Assembly: GCF_031157355.1 (NCBI RefSeq)
Contig: NZ_JAVIFT010000004.1
Coordinates: 248,001-312,000 of the forward strand
Origin: Hyphomicrobium sp. LHD-15
GTDB taxonomy: Bacteria; Pseudomonadota; Alphaproteobacteria; Rhizobiales; Hyphomicrobiaceae
DNA: 64,000 bases
Direction: 5' to 3'
Shown: positions 17,617 to 26,937 of the stretch, in pieces
Layout: every line of letters starts with the position of its first letter
How positions within the stretch are numbered: position 1 is the first letter of the stretch
Translations under genes and position numbers: made by a program
The notes under the pieces: generated by a model
What the model saw: the letters and a program-made list of their open reading frames with translations, nothing else
Databases searched by the model: none
What the model was told of the DNA's origin: nothing

Positions 17617-18174
17617 TCACGCGTTCAGAAAATCGCTCGCCTTAAAGAGGGAGGCGAAGGGGATGCCGGCGTCGGCGTAAAGCTTCGCGGCGTTTTCCTC
17701 GCGGTCGAGGATTGAGATCACGAGGGTGACGGTAGCGCCAGCGGCAGTCAGCGCTTCGACGGCCTTCATCGCCGAGCCGCCCGTCGTCGTCACGTCCTCG
17801 ACGATCACGACGCGCTTGCCCTTGATGTCGGACAGGCCTTCGACCAGCTTCTTGGTGCCGTGATCCTTCACGGTTTTGCGCACAAAAAAGCCCGGCAGCG
17901 GACGGCCGGCGCGGCGGCTCGCGATCGAGATCGGCGTGATCAGCGGTACGGCGCCCATTTCGAGGCCGCCGACGATGTCGGCTTCGATGCCAGCAAGACG
18001 CGCGAAGATCAGCTCAGCCAGAAGGTCCGCGCCCTCGGGATCGAACATCGAGGGCTTCATGTCGAAGTAGTGGTCGCTCTCCTTGCCGGAGGCGAGTACG
18101 ACGTGGCCGCGCACGAACGACTTGCTTTTGATGATGTCGTAGAGACGAGCGCGGGCGTCGGCGGCGTTTGTCAT
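17617..18174 (-). CDS. pyrE: Orotate phosphoribosyltransferase
   Basis: A 185-residue type I phosphoribosyltransferase that joins orotate and PRPP to give OMP in pyrimidine synthesis. The PRPP-binding motif VVIVEDVTTTGGSA is intact at about residues 115-128. The flexible-loop lysines lie in FFVRKTVKDHGTKKLVEG, and the N-terminal ASGKESDHYFDMKPSMF block is typical. Length fits the short alphaproteobacterial form. It follows hisH on the same strand after a 103-base gap, so it may have its own promoter or be the end of the hisB operon. Confidence 0.96.
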   Translation of the reverse strand: MTNAADARARLYDIIKSKSFVRGHVVLASGKESDHYFDMKPSMFDPEGADLLAELIFARLAGIEADIVGGLEMGAVPLITPISIASRRAGRPLPGFFVRKTVKDHGTKKLVEGLSDIKGKRVVIVEDVTTTGGSAMKAVEALTAAGATVTLVISILDREENAAKLYADAGIPFASLFKASDFLNA

Positions 18175-18277
18175 GAGCGGAGATCCGTATCTGCTTTGGA
18201 TTGCTCATAGACGGCGGACCGTGCCGCGTCCACCCGGCGTTTTACCGTCTCCCGTCCTGGTAGGACAAGGCAGCGCC

Positions 18278-18931
18278 TTAGGGCGTCCACTTCAGGAAGT
18301 TGGCGATGAGTGCAAGGCCAAGGGTCTGGCTCTTCTCGGGATGGAACTGAGTTCCCGCCACATTGCCCTTGGCGATCATGGCCGTCACCGGCCCGCCATA
18401 GCCGGTTTCCGCCACGACGACCGAGCGATCCTTCGGCACGAAATGATAAGAGTGCACGAAGTAGGCGTGCAGCCCGTTGGCGCCGGTCGGAATGCCAGCG
18501 AGCAACGGGTGCGGCGTCGCCACATCCAGCGTGTTCCAACCCATGTGCGGAATCTTGAGTGTCGGATCGTTCGGCTCGATCGCGCGCACCTCGCCGTCGA
18601 TCCAGCCGAGGCCGTCCGTCACCTCGAACTCGAGACCGCGGGACGCCAGAAGCTGCATCCCAACGCAGATACCGAGAAACGGGCGGCCGCGGCCGTGCAC
18701 GGCCTCCTCGAGCGTCTCGCGCATGCCCGGAACGGCTTCGAGACCACGCTTACAATCGGCGAACGCGCCGACACCCGGCAGCACGACGCGATCGGCGTTG
18801 CGCACATCTTCCGCTTTCGCGCTGACGACGATCTCGGCGTTCGCCTCGGCTTCACGCGCCGCGCGCTCGAAGGCTTTGGCCGCCGAGTGAAGGTTTCCGG
18901 ACCCGTAATCGATGATGACGACGCGCTGCAT
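18278..18931 (-). CDS. hisH: Imidazole glycerol phosphate synthase, glutaminase subunit
   Basis: A 217-residue class I glutamine amidotransferase that releases ammonia for HisF. The nucleophile cysteine is in [11 protein letters not shown], and the His-Glu pair is in TQFHPEKSQ near residue 195. The N-terminal [13 protein letters not shown] is typical. It lies 24 bases after the DUF2628 gene in a hisB-DUF2628-hisH order on the minus strand. Its partner hisF is about 4.5 kb away. Confidence 0.96.
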   Translation of the reverse strand: MQRVVIIDYGSGNLHSAAKAFERAAREAEANAEIVVSAKAEDVRNADRVVLPGVGAFADCKRGLEAVPGMRETLEEAVHGRGRPFLGICVGMQLLASRGLEFEVTDGLGWIDGEVRAIEPNDPTLKIPHMGWNTLDVATPHPLLAGIPTGANGLHAYFVHSYHFVPKDRSVVVAETGYGGPVTAMIAKGNVAGTQFHPEKSQTLGLALIANFLKWTP

Positions 18932-18955
18932 GGAAGATCTTTGTTTTCAGGCCGA

Positions 18956-19510
18956 TCACGGTCTGGTGGCGAACTTGGTGCGAAGGGATTGGGAGAAGCG
19001 GCGAAGACCGTGCTCGATGCGCGAGGCGGTATCACCTTCGGCGGGATTGAAATGGGGATCGGACGGATCGCGCAGCGGGCTCTCGACGACCGACGGCAGC
19101 CAGGCCTCGAAGAAACGGCGCTCGGCTTCCTCCCGGTTCGATCCGCTGACGGTCGCAACTTCGCGCCAGCCGGCGCGGCCAAGCGACCAGCGCTTGATCT
19201 CGCTTGCCTCAAAGCCGGTGACGACGTTCAGCAGCAGCCACGTCCAGACGTACCAATCGGACGATGCGCCGATCAGGTTGAGGACAGCGAGCGCAAGAAC
19301 GGCTGCACCCGCATAAGCCGCAAGGGCCAACCATTCGCCGCGCACGATCAGATAAAGCGGCGAGAAGAAGGCCGCGCGCCAGGAAAAGCCGTCACCGACG
19401 AACACAAGCTTTTCTGCCTGCTCGAGCCTGGTGCCGCTTGTCTCCTGCGGCTCATGAACCGTAAACGCTGCCACGCGCGTCGTTCCAAAATGCAAAAGCG
19501 ACCCGAGCAT
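18956..19510 (-). CDS. DUF2628 membrane protein within the his cluster
   Basis: A 184-residue protein of the DUF2628 type. The family opening AAFTVHEP is followed by EKLVFVGDGFSWRAAFFSPLYLIVRGEWL, then two hydrophobic segments near residues 62-100 and a charged C-terminus. Function is unknown. ATG 19510 shares a base with the hisB stop (TGATG), giving translational coupling. A GTG at 19474, with GGAA upstream, would start the protein right at the conserved block and is a good alternative. Its position between hisB and hisH is common in Hyphomicrobiales, but a role in histidine synthesis is not implied. Confidence 0.8.
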   Translation of the reverse strand: MLGSLLHFGTTRVAAFTVHEPQETSGTRLEQAEKLVFVGDGFSWRAAFFSPLYLIVRGEWLALAAYAGAAVLALAVLNLIGASSDWYVWTWLLLNVVTGFEASEIKRWSLGRAGWREVATVSGSNREEAERRFFEAWLPSVVESPLRDPSDPHFNPAEGDTASRIEHGLRRFSQSLRTKFATRP

Positions 19511-20103
19511 CAGGCCAGCATTCCTTTCGTCGAGGGCACGCGGCCAATTTGGCGCGGATCGAGCGCGATCGCGGCCCGGAGCGCCCGCGCCAAGCCTTTA
19601 TAGCAGGTCTCGGCGATGTGGTGGTTGTTCTCGCCGTAAAGGGTTTCGATGTGGAGCGTGATCCCGGCGTTCTGAGCAAATGCCTGAAACCACTCGCGGA
19701 ACAGCTCGGTGTCCATCTCGCCGATCTTCGGCTGCGAGAAAGCGACCTTCCAGATGAGGTACGGGCGGCCCGAGACGTCGATGGCGACGCGAGTCAGCGT
19801 CTCGTCCATCGGAAGATGCACGTCCGCGTAACGGGTGATGCCCTGCTTGTCGCCGAGCGCTTTCTGCACGGCCTGGCCGAGCACGATGCCGACGTCCTCC
19901 GTCGTGTGATGGAAATCGATGTGGAGGTCACCCTTGGCCTCGAGCTTAATGTCGATCAAAGCGTGGCGGGCCAATTGCTCCAGCATATGGTCGAGGAAGC
20001 CGACGCCGGTCGAGATCTCGAACACGCCGGTGCCGTCGAGATCGACCGAAGCGGTGATCTGGGTTTCCTTGGTCTTGCGGGCGATGCTGGCTTGCCGCTT
20101 CAC
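19510..20103 (-). CDS. hisB: Imidazoleglycerol-phosphate dehydratase
   Basis: A 197-residue manganese enzyme dehydrating imidazole glycerol phosphate to imidazole acetol phosphate. The metal-binding repeats are visible as [14 protein letters not shown] and [19 protein letters not shown]. The [15 protein letters not shown] motif lies near residue 35. It is monofunctional, without the phosphatase domain found in enterobacterial HisB. It is the first gene of the local his run and is divergent from hslV with 141 bases between, which must hold both promoters. Confidence 0.97.
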   Translation of the reverse strand: MKRQASIARKTKETQITASVDLDGTGVFEISTGVGFLDHMLEQLARHALIDIKLEAKGDLHIDFHHTTEDVGIVLGQAVQKALGDKQGITRYADVHLPMDETLTRVAIDVSGRPYLIWKVAFSQPKIGEMDTELFREWFQAFAQNAGITLHIETLYGENNHHIAETCYKGLARALRAAIALDPRQIGRVPSTKGMLA

Positions 20104-20244
20104 GGGGTGTCCTCGATTGGGCGGGTGGCCTGCACGCCGCCAATATTGCCTTCACGAACCCAAGCGTCTATCAGCTTCAGGGGTCCCGTTCCAGTGGGCT
20201 AAGCCCAGCCCGGGCAGATCCTTTCAACCGCGTCGCCAGGTCCC

Positions 20245-20814
20245 ATGTCCCAGACCCCGAACAGCTCCACAGACACTTCCTCGTGGCATGCCACGACCAT
20301 CCTGACCGTACGCAAGAACGGGAAAGTCGTGATCGCCGGAGACGGGCAAGTAAGCCTCGGGGCAACCATAATCAAGGCTAACGCCCGCAAGGTGCGCCAA
20401 CTCGGTAAAGGCGGCGTTATCGCCGGATTTGCCGGCGCAACCGCGGATGCGTTCACGCTGTTCGAAAGGCTCGAAGCCAAGCTCGAACAATATCCCGGGC
20501 AACTGATGCGGGCGGCGGTGGAACTCGCCAAGGATTGGCGCACGGACCGCTTCCTGCGCCGGCTCGAAGCCATGATGATCGTCGCGGACCGCGACATCAC
20601 GCTCGTGCTCACGGGGACCGGCGACGTGCTCGAACCCGAACATCACGTCATGGGAATCGGCTCGGGCGGCATGTACGCGCTCTCAGCCGCGCGCGCGCTG
20701 CTCGACCAGCCGCTGGAGGCCGAAGAGATCGCGCGCCGCGCCATGGCGATCGCAGGCGAGATCTGCGTCTACACCAATGCCAACCTCGTCGTCGAAACAC
20801 TGGATTCCAAATGA
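20245..20814 (+). CDS. hslV: ATP-dependent protease HslUV, peptidase subunit
   Basis: A 189-residue proteasome-like peptidase that forms two hexameric rings capped by HslU. The mature N-terminal threonine is Thr17 in [16 protein letters not shown], exposed after removal of a 16-residue propeptide, which is longer than in E. coli. GDGQVSLG and the glycine-rich [12 protein letters not shown]-type helix segment fit the family. Its stop overlaps the following membrane-protein start by four bases (ATGA). The HslU partner is 1.4 kb downstream, with two membrane genes between. Confidence 0.97.
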   Translation: MSQTPNSSTDTSSWHATTILTVRKNGKVVIAGDGQVSLGATIIKANARKVRQLGKGGVIAGFAGATADAFTLFERLEAKLEQYPGQLMRAAVELAKDWRTDRFLRRLEAMMIVADRDITLVLTGTGDVLEPEHHVMGIGSGGMYALSAARALLDQPLEAEEIARRAMAIAGEICVYTNANLVVETLDSK

Positions 20815-21857
20815 TACGGGACGAGCAACTGGACGCGGCTGTCGCGCAAGGCATCATCGATGCCGATCAGGCCGCGAGATTGCGTGACTTCGTAAAGCGC
20901 GGTCCCAGGCATGTGGATGTCAACGAGCGGGCAGCCGATCCCGACGACGAAAAGTTCCGGCTGATCGGCGGTTTCAACGACGTGTTCGTCTCGATCGGCG
21001 TTCTGCTGCTGGTCGCGGCGCTGTTCGGGCTCGCGAGCCAGTTCGGCTTCGGCGGCGGGTTCGCATTCCTCGCCATGATCGTGGCATGGGGGCTCTCGGA
21101 GTTCTTCTCGCGCCATATGCGCCTCGCGCTTCCTTCGATCGTGCTGGCGGCAATGTTCGCGGGCGCCGGCGCTTTCGTCGGAGCCTCGTTCGGCGCGGCA
21201 GCCCTCGGCGAGAACGCGACGCTGGTATTTTCGGGGTTGGGCGGCGCGCTCGCCGCGTTCCTGCACGAGCGGCGCTTTCGCGTACCGATCGACAACGCCA
21301 TTGCGGCGGCCGGTATCGTCTGCGCTGTTGCGGGCGTTCTTTATCTTGTCGCGCCGGACTGGATGCGCGTGCACAGCGCGATTCCGATCGCAGTGCTGGG
21401 GCTCGCCGTGTTCGCACTCGCGGTTCGCGTGGATGCCAGCGACGTGACGCGACAGACCCGACGCGCGGACGTCGCGTTCTGGCTGCATATGCTTTCGGCC
21501 CCGATGATCGTTCATGCGGTGGTGCCACTCATCGCCGGCGATACGGGCGAGATCGACACGGCGCAGGCCCTTCTGATCCTCGCATTGTTCGTGCTGCTCG
21601 GCATCGTCGCGCTCGTCATCGATCGGCGCGCGCTCTTGATCTCGGGGCTCGCTTACGCCGGTATCGCCATCGCCTACCTGCTCTCCCAAAGCATCGGAGA
21701 GGGATTGCGGCTTTCGGTGACGCTGCTCGGCCTTGCGGTCGTGGTGCTCGGCCTTTCGGCCGGATGGCGATCGCTGCGGCGTATTCTGCTTCCGCTTTTG
21801 CCGCTCGGCGGACTGGCGCGCTACGTGCCGCCGGTCCATCTCTCGGATGCGCGATAA
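20811..21857 (+). CDS. Polytopic membrane protein between hslV and hslU
   Basis: A 348-residue protein. A soluble N-terminal stretch of about 60 residues ([30 protein letters not shown]) resembles the short helical N-terminal domain of DUF2157-type membrane proteins. It is followed by roughly ten hydrophobic segments. The start overlaps the hslV stop in ATGA, implying coupled translation. A larger upstream frame is open through hslV but is a shadow. Function is unknown; the coupling with the HslUV protease suggests a stress or envelope role, but this is inference only. Confidence 0.8.
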   Translation: MIRDEQLDAAVAQGIIDADQAARLRDFVKRGPRHVDVNERAADPDDEKFRLIGGFNDVFVSIGVLLLVAALFGLASQFGFGGGFAFLAMIVAWGLSEFFSRHMRLALPSIVLAAMFAGAGAFVGASFGAAALGENATLVFSGLGGALAAFLHERRFRVPIDNAIAAAGIVCAVAGVLYLVAPDWMRVHSAIPIAVLGLAVFALAVRVDASDVTRQTRRADVAFWLHMLSAPMIVHAVVPLIAGDTGEIDTAQALLILALFVLLGIVALVIDRRALLISGLAYAGIAIAYLLSQSIGEGLRLSVTLLGLAVVVLGLSAGWRSLRRILLPLLPLGGLARYVPPVHLSDAR

Positions 21858-21920
21858 ATTTCTCTGCAATTTTCTCCCAAGCGCGGCTGGCATTGCGCGA
21901 GGCTGACACTGGAGACGTCA

Positions 21921-22238
21921 ATGGGTTGGTTCTACTTGCTACTCGCCGGGGTCTTCGAGATCGCCTTCACAACAGCCATTCGCTTCACCGACGGGTTCAC
22001 CAAGGTTCTGCCCAGTGCACTCGTGTTGCTCCTGGCGACGATCAGCATTTATTTCGTCACCAAGGCCTCGACGACCATGCCGCTCGGAACCGCCTATGCC
22101 GCCTGGGGCGGCTTCGGTGCGCTCGGGACTGTCGCAATCGGAATTCTCTATTTCGGCGAGCCGGTGACGGTTTGGCGCATGGTTTTCCTGTCTCTGCTCA
22201 TCATCTCAATCATCGGATTGAAGCTCGTCACGGAATAG
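21921..22238 (+). CDS. SMR-family transporter (Gdx/SugE-like)
   Basis: A 105-residue four-helix small multidrug resistance protein. The essential membrane glutamate is Glu13 in [48 protein letters not shown] and the GLKLVTE end resemble the Gdx (SugE) guanidinium-exporter branch more than EmrE. Family members act as dual-topology dimers exchanging protons for small cations. It lies between the hslV-linked membrane gene and hslU, ten bases before hslU. A paralogue with the same upstream word CTGGAGAC is at 26938-27255. Substrate is not determined. Confidence 0.9.
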   Translation: MGWFYLLLAGVFEIAFTTAIRFTDGFTKVLPSALVLLLATISIYFVTKASTTMPLGTAYAAWGGFGALGTVAIGILYFGEPVTVWRMVFLSLLIISIIGLKLVTE

Positions 22239-22248
22239 GCTGCCGCTC

Positions 22249-23562
22249 ATGACCACTTTCTCGCCCCGCGAAATCGTCTCGGAGCTCGACCGCTACATCG
22301 TCGGGCAAGGCGACGCCAAGCGTGCCGTCGCCATCGCGCTCCGTAACCGCTGGCGGCGCCAGCAGCTCGAAGGGCCGCTCAAGGACGAGGTGCTGCCGAA
22401 GAACATCCTGATGATCGGGCCGACCGGCGTCGGCAAGACCGAGATCGCGCGCCGCCTCGCCAAGCTCGCCAACGCACCGTTCCTCAAGGTCGAAGCCACC
22501 AAGTTCACCGAAGTCGGCTACGTGGGCCGTGACGTGGACAGCATCATCCGCGACCTCGTCGAAGTCGGTCTTTCGCTGGTTCGGGAGTCGAAGCGCAAGG
22601 AAGTCCGCGCGCAGGCCGAGAAGAATGCCGAGGAGCGCGTGCTCGACGCCCTTGTCGGGCCGACGGCCTCACCTACCACGCGCGAAACCTTCCGCAAGCG
22701 GCTGCGCGCCAACGAGCTCAACGACAAGATCATCGAGGTCCATGTCGCGGAGACGGCTTCGGCGCTTCCGATGTTCGACATCCCCGGGATGCCCGGAAGC
22801 TCGATGGGCGCCGTTAACATCGGGGACATGCTCGGCAAGATGATGGGCGGACGCACCAAGCCGCGCCGCATCACCGTCAAGGACAGCCACAACCTGCTGA
22901 TCGCGGAAGAAAGCGACAAGCTGATCGACAACGACCAGATCACAAGCGAAGCGGTGCGCGTCGTCGAGAACAACGGCATCGTGTTTCTGGACGAGATCGA
23001 CAAGATCTGCTCGCGCGGCGAGACGGGACGCTCAGGCGCCGAGGTTTCGCGCGAGGGTGTGCAGCGCGATCTCCTGCCGCTGATCGAGGGCACCAGCGTC
23101 TCGACCAAATACGGACCGGTGAAGACCGATCATGTGCTGTTCGTTGCATCGGGCGCGTTCCATGTGGCGAAGCCTTCCGATCTGCTGCCGGAGTTGCAGG
23201 GCCGTCTCCCGATCCGGGTGGAACTCAAAGCGCTGACGCGCGAAGATTTCCGGCGCATTCTGACCGAGCCGGAAGCGAGCCTCATCAAGCAGTACGTGGC
23301 GCTGCTGAAAACCGAAGGGCTCGACATCTCCTTCACCGAGGACGCCATCGATGCGCTCGCGGACACCGCCGTGCTCGTCAACTCGACGGTCGAGAACATC
23401 GGCGCGCGCCGGCTGCAGACCGTGATGGAGCGGGTGCTCGACGAGATCTCGTTCGAGGCTTCGGATCGCAGCGGCGACGCCGTGACGGTGGATGCCGCTT
23501 ACGTCACGAGCCGCGTCGGCGAGCTTGCGAAAAACGCCGACCTCTCGAAGTTCATTCTTTAG
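22249..23562 (+). CDS. hslU: ATP-dependent protease HslUV, ATPase subunit
   Basis: A 437-residue AAA+ unfoldase (ClpY). It opens with [20 protein letters not shown]. Walker A is GPTGVGKT near residue 60, and the pore-loop motif GYVGRD lies at about 90. The I-domain covers about 110-240, Walker B is [11 protein letters not shown] near 245, and sensor and arginine-finger regions follow. The C-terminus ends in LSKFIL, the tail that inserts into HslV and activates it. It unfolds substrates in the cytoplasm for HslV. It follows the SMR gene by ten bases, so hslV, the membrane gene, SMR and hslU probably share a transcript. Confidence 0.97.
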   Translation: MTTFSPREIVSELDRYIVGQGDAKRAVAIALRNRWRRQQLEGPLKDEVLPKNILMIGPTGVGKTEIARRLAKLANAPFLKVEATKFTEVGYVGRDVDSIIRDLVEVGLSLVRESKRKEVRAQAEKNAEERVLDALVGPTASPTTRETFRKRLRANELNDKIIEVHVAETASALPMFDIPGMPGSSMGAVNIGDMLGKMMGGRTKPRRITVKDSHNLLIAEESDKLIDNDQITSEAVRVVENNGIVFLDEIDKICSRGETGRSGAEVSREGVQRDLLPLIEGTSVSTKYGPVKTDHVLFVASGAFHVAKPSDLLPELQGRLPIRVELKALTREDFRRILTEPEASLIKQYVALLKTEGLDISFTEDAIDALADTAVLVNSTVENIGARRLQTVMERVLDEISFEASDRSGDAVTVDAAYVTSRVGELAKNADLSKFIL

Positions 23563-23586
23563 AGCATAGTCGCTCCGAACTGTTGC

Positions 23587-23611
23587 AAACGCGGGTGGAA
23601 TTCCCGCGTTT
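23587..23611 (+). terminator. Stem-loop after hslU
   Basis: AAACGCGGG (23587-23595) pairs with CCCGCGTTT (23603-23611). The T tract is short, so termination strength is uncertain, but the position 24 bases after the hslU stop fits a terminator. Confidence 0.5.
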
Positions 23612-23747
23612 CGCGGGCGTTTGTCCTCCCTCCGGATTGAAAAATCTTGCTCGTCAGCCGGCAGCAGATAATCTGGAACATTATAACAAAATGATCGCTA
23701 CGGCCCACGCGGTAGTGGGGCCGGATGCACGCTGGGAGAGGCGCACG

Positions 23748-24875
23748 ATGGCTCGGCATCTGTTCCGCACCGCCTGTGGTGCGGTGGCTTTCGCGTTCGC
23801 GGCCCTGACGGTGGGAGCCACCTTCGCCGACGACGCGAAGCTCGCCTCGGTGCTGACAATCTCCGATCACGACGCCGATGTCTGGTCGGCAAGCTACAAT
23901 CCAGACGGCAGCCGCATCCTCACGGCATCGGCCGACAGAACCGCACGCGTGTGGGATGCCAGGACCGGCAAGGAGCTTCTGAAGCTCACCGGACACACGG
24001 AAGCCGTGCGCCACGCCGCCTACAATGCTGATGCGAGTTTGATCGTAACGGCCTCGCGAGATGCCACCGCGCGGCTGTGGGACGCAAAAGACGGGCGCGA
24101 GATCGCCGTGCTCGGCGGCCACGAGCTGATGGTGGAGCACGCCGAATTCAGCCCGGACGGCGCGCGTATCGTCACCGTGCCGCACGACAAGACAGCCAAG
24201 CTATGGGACGGCAAGACCGGTGCGCCGATCGCCGATCTCGTCGGCCACGAAGCGTATCTCACCTGGGGCGTGTTCAGCCCGGATTCGCGGCTGCTACTCA
24301 CTACTTCGAGTGACGAGACGGCACGCGTTTGGGACGGAAAAACCGGGGAGCTGCTGCATACCTTGAGCGGCCACACCGGCATGGTGAGCTATGCCGCATT
24401 CAGCGCCGATGGAGCCCGTATCATCACCGGCTCGACCGACAAGACCGCGAAAATCTGGGACAGCAAAACCGGCGCTTTGCTCAAGAGCATCGAAGGCGGG
24501 CATACGCGTGCGGTGCTGCGTGTTGCCTTCAGCCCGGACGGCAAGCGCGTGATCACGGGAGCGGCCGACAAGCTCGCCAAGATCTGGGACGCAGAGAGCG
24601 GCGCGCTGCTGGTCACGCTCGAAGGTGGGCACAAGCGCATCCTTTCCGTCACCGCCTTCAACCGGGATGGACGCCTCGTCATCACCGCTTCCCATGACAA
24701 GAGCGCGCGCGTGTGGGATGCCACGACGGGCGCCGCCGTCGCCGTGCTCGCCGAGCATACCAAGGAGGTCGACACCGCAGAGTTTAGCCCCGATGGACGC
24801 CAGGTGCTGACCAGCTCGTTCGACGGGCTCGTCAAGGTTTGGGATCTGCCGCCGATCGTCAGCGCGGAAAAATGA
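23748..24875 (+). CDS. Secreted eight-repeat WD40 protein
   Basis: A 375-residue protein with a signal peptide (RTACGAVAFAFAALTVGATFADD, cleavage near residue 28) followed by eight consecutive WD40 repeats of about 42 residues. Each runs GH-x-F/YSPDG-...-T[AK]xxWD-xxTG, and nearly all keep the terminal WD. The repeats fill the mature protein, so it is a bare beta-propeller in the periplasm, likely a protein-interaction scaffold. ATG 23748 is preceded by GGGAGAG; the frame is open upstream without signal-like character. The repeats closely resemble one another in wording (SPDGARIVT, DKTAKIWD), suggesting recent internal amplification. Partners are unknown. Confidence 0.88.
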   Translation: MARHLFRTACGAVAFAFAALTVGATFADDAKLASVLTISDHDADVWSASYNPDGSRILTASADRTARVWDARTGKELLKLTGHTEAVRHAAYNADASLIVTASRDATARLWDAKDGREIAVLGGHELMVEHAEFSPDGARIVTVPHDKTAKLWDGKTGAPIADLVGHEAYLTWGVFSPDSRLLLTTSSDETARVWDGKTGELLHTLSGHTGMVSYAAFSADGARIITGSTDKTAKIWDSKTGALLKSIEGGHTRAVLRVAFSPDGKRVITGAADKLAKIWDAESGALLVTLEGGHKRILSVTAFNRDGRLVITASHDKSARVWDATTGAAVAVLAEHTKEVDTAEFSPDGRQVLTSSFDGLVKVWDLPPIVSAEK

Positions 24876-25000
24876 GTGTAGGCCTTCGCAGGCTCCTCAT
24901 CCGGGGCTGAAGTTCCTTGGGGAACAGGCGCACGCCGGATCGCATGGCAAGGATCGCAGCGATCCGCTCGGATCGTCCTCCCCGCTTCCCGTGGACTCTC

Positions 25001-25720
25001 ATGACCAATCTCATCGCAATTCTCGGCGGCCTCATCGGTGCCGCCGCCGGATGGGCCGCTGCCGCGACCATCGCCATTGTTGTCTCCGGCTACTACGGCG
25101 TGTCGGATTTCGAAGGTGCGCGTGGCATGGCCGCCATCTTCTTCTTCGGACCGATCGGTGGCGTCCTCGGGCTGATCCTTGGCGTGTGGCTCACGCTCAG
25201 GCTACGAGCCGGGACCAAGGTCGGCGCCAAGACACTTCTGCTGCGCCTGCCGGTCGTGTTCGCCGGCATCGCGGCCCTGGTGGCCGCAACGTTCGGCGCG
25301 CTCTATTGGTTTAGCCCAATTCTCAATCCCAACGGCCAGCCACCACGCCTCGCCTTCGAGATCAAACTGCCGCCCGGATCCGCCGTGCCGGGGGACGGCG
25401 TCAGCGTCACGCTCTTCACCGAGAAGAACAACATGCCCGCGACCCTCGACGCCGGTTCCCGTCGCGACGAAAGCGGCCGCCCTGTCATTTCCGGGACCGT
25501 CGATCTCTACTTCCGATCGTCGTGGCGGATCGTTGGGCTCAAGATGCCGAACACGCCTGAGCAGATTTTCGTGCTCAAAACCAGCGCGCGCCCCGGACAC
25601 GATGCGGACTTCCGCAGTTGGGAGCATGTTTCGAGCGTCGGCAACGGCACCGACCGACCGCGTCTCGCGACGCCGGACGACGCCTACGATATCCGCTATC
25701 GCGTGATCTGGCCGGACTAA
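25001..25720 (+). CDS. Membrane-anchored hypothetical protein
   Basis: A 239-residue protein with three hydrophobic segments in the first 105 residues (about 3-30, 42-65 and 80-103). A periplasmic-looking domain of 130 residues follows, rich in beta-strand pattern and ending in YDIRYRVIWPD. ATG 25001 (MTNLIAIL) fits the first helix; an upstream in-frame start at 24917 would add a basic stretch. I recognise no family. Its end overlaps the end of the convergent LysR gene by four bases. Confidence 0.65.
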   Translation: MTNLIAILGGLIGAAAGWAAAATIAIVVSGYYGVSDFEGARGMAAIFFFGPIGGVLGLILGVWLTLRLRAGTKVGAKTLLLRLPVVFAGIAALVAATFGALYWFSPILNPNGQPPRLAFEIKLPPGSAVPGDGVSVTLFTEKNNMPATLDAGSRRDESGRPVISGTVDLYFRSSWRIVGLKMPNTPEQIFVLKTSARPGHDADFRSWEHVSSVGNGTDRPRLATPDDAYDIRYRVIWPD

Positions 25721-26664
25721 CGCTTCTTCTTGCTCACTGCGGGCCGGCGTGCCGGTGCCGCGAGCTTGCGAACCGCGTCGACGGTTTGATCGATCTCGGC
25801 TTTGAGCCAGGCGTGAAAGGCGGCCATGGCCTTGCTGTCCTTGCGTGCGGCGTCGCGGACGAAATAGTAGCCGTACTCCGCAACCGAAATCGCGAACGGC
25901 TTCACCAATCTGCCGCCGACGAGCGCATCACCAGCGATCACCTCGTCGGCTAATGCGAAGCCCTGGCCTGCTTCCGCGGCCGGGATCGTCAGATGCAGGC
26001 CGAGCGTCGGGCCTTCCGGCGAGATGCGATCGCAGACACCGGCGGCTTTCAGCCACTCATACCAATAGCGGCGGGTTTCTTCCTGAAGGAGAAGGCCCGG
26101 TTCCAGATCCGACGGCTCGCGGATACGCCGCGCGCGTAAGAGCGCCGGACTGCAGACGGGGGTCATGTTGGTTCGTGTCAACACGTCCGACGCGACATTC
26201 GGCCAGACGCCTCTGCCGTAGCGGATGCCAATATCCGCCTCGTCACGCGCGAAATCGACGAGACGATGGCTCGAGTCGACGACCAGCTCGATTTCCGGAT
26301 TGGCCGCGGTGAACCTGCCAAGACGCGGCACCAGCCAGAGCGCGGCAAACGACGGCTCGACACTGACGACAAGCTGCTGACGACGACGGCGCCGACGGCT
26401 CGATACGCTTTCCGTTGCGGCGGCGAGCACATCGAAACCACGCGTGATGTCGGCGACGTAGCTTCCGCCTTTCTCCGTAAGCTCGACGCCGCGCCCGGTG
26501 CGCACGAAAAGCTTGGTGCCGAGCCACACCTCAAGCTCGCGGATATGCCGGCTGATGGCCGCATGCGTGACGTTCAGCTCAGCCGCGGCCAGCGTGAAAC
26601 TTTCGTGACGGGCTGCCGCTTCGAAGGCCTTCAAGGCATTCAGCGATGGTAGGATTCTCGACAT
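25717..26664 (-). CDS. LysR-family regulator (GcvA-like)
   Basis: A 315-residue LysR-type regulator. The N-terminal winged helix is clear: LNALKAFEAAARHESFTLAAAELNVTHAAISRHIRELE. The effector domain from about residue 95 has the GcvA-branch pattern, with SFAALWLVPRLGRF and IGIRYGRGVWP. A Lys/Arg-rich C-terminus closes it. ATG 26664 is chosen because it starts right before the helix-turn-helix. It is divergent from a 48-residue gene and an SMR transporter, and a three-armed GTAA/TTAC repeat sits eight bases upstream of its start. The likely target is therefore the divergent transporter operon, with autoregulation. Confidence 0.9.
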   Translation of the reverse strand: MSRILPSLNALKAFEAAARHESFTLAAAELNVTHAAISRHIRELEVWLGTKLFVRTGRGVELTEKGGSYVADITRGFDVLAAATESVSSRRRRRRQQLVVSVEPSFAALWLVPRLGRFTAANPEIELVVDSSHRLVDFARDEADIGIRYGRGVWPNVASDVLTRTNMTPVCSPALLRARRIREPSDLEPGLLLQEETRRYWYEWLKAAGVCDRISPEGPTLGLHLTIPAAEAGQGFALADEVIAGDALVGGRLVKPFAISVAEYGYYFVRDAARKDSKAMAAFHAWLKAEIDQTVDAVRKLAAPARRPAVSKKKR

Positions 26665-26672
26665 GGCGTCAT

Positions 26673-26698
26673 GTAACAAAATCTTACGTGTTGTGTAA
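26673..26698. promoter_or_regulatory. Candidate LysR operator with three arms
   Basis: GTAA (26673-26676), TTAC (26684-26687) and GTAA (26695-26698) are spaced exactly seven bases apart. They form two overlapping dyads, GTAA-N7-TTAC and TTAC-N7-GTAA, one helical turn (11 bp) apart. LysR-type boxes are usually T-N11-A dyads of this size. It lies between the LysR start and the divergent small gene. Confidence 0.6.
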
Positions 26699-26771
26699 AG
26701 CAATGCCGTTTGTCTCAAGCGGCCGGCGGGCGCACGGTCATCTCAATCGAACCAAACCGATGGAGATCGCC

Positions 26772-26918
26772 ATGCTGATCGCAATCGAGAGCTTTGTTCG
26801 CCTGTTCGAAAGGCTGATTCTCGAAACACCTGTCCGCGCGTCTAAATCCGACCGGCGGGCCAACAACGATAACGACGAGACCAGCGAAGAAGATCGACGC
26901 TGGGCCGCCTATCGCTAA
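26772..26918 (+). CDS. 48-residue protein upstream of the second SMR gene
   Basis: A very small protein. The N-terminal half MLIAIESFVRLFERLILETPV is an amphipathic helix, and the second half is polar and charged (RRANNDNDETSEEDRRWAAYR). ATG 26772 has GGAG six bases upstream (26762-26765), better than the alternative ATG at 26760. It ends 19 bases before the TTG start of the SMR transporter, so the two are probably cotranscribed from the LysR-facing promoter. ANNDN-type words occur in many short alphaproteobacterial proteins. A role as transporter partner or membrane-associated regulator is inference. Confidence 0.6.
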   Translation: MLIAIESFVRLFERLILETPVRASKSDRRANNDNDETSEEDRRWAAYR

Positions 26919-26937
26919 CGCTGAACTGGAGACACGA

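Noticed and set aside
18173-19603. A 476-codon plus-strand frame
   Set aside because: Antisense to hisH, the DUF2628 gene and part of hisB; no domain features.
26646-26771. An N-terminal extension of the 48-residue protein to a start at 26646 or 26760
   Set aside because: The longer form reads through the candidate operator and lacks a binding site; GGAG is correctly placed only for ATG 26772.
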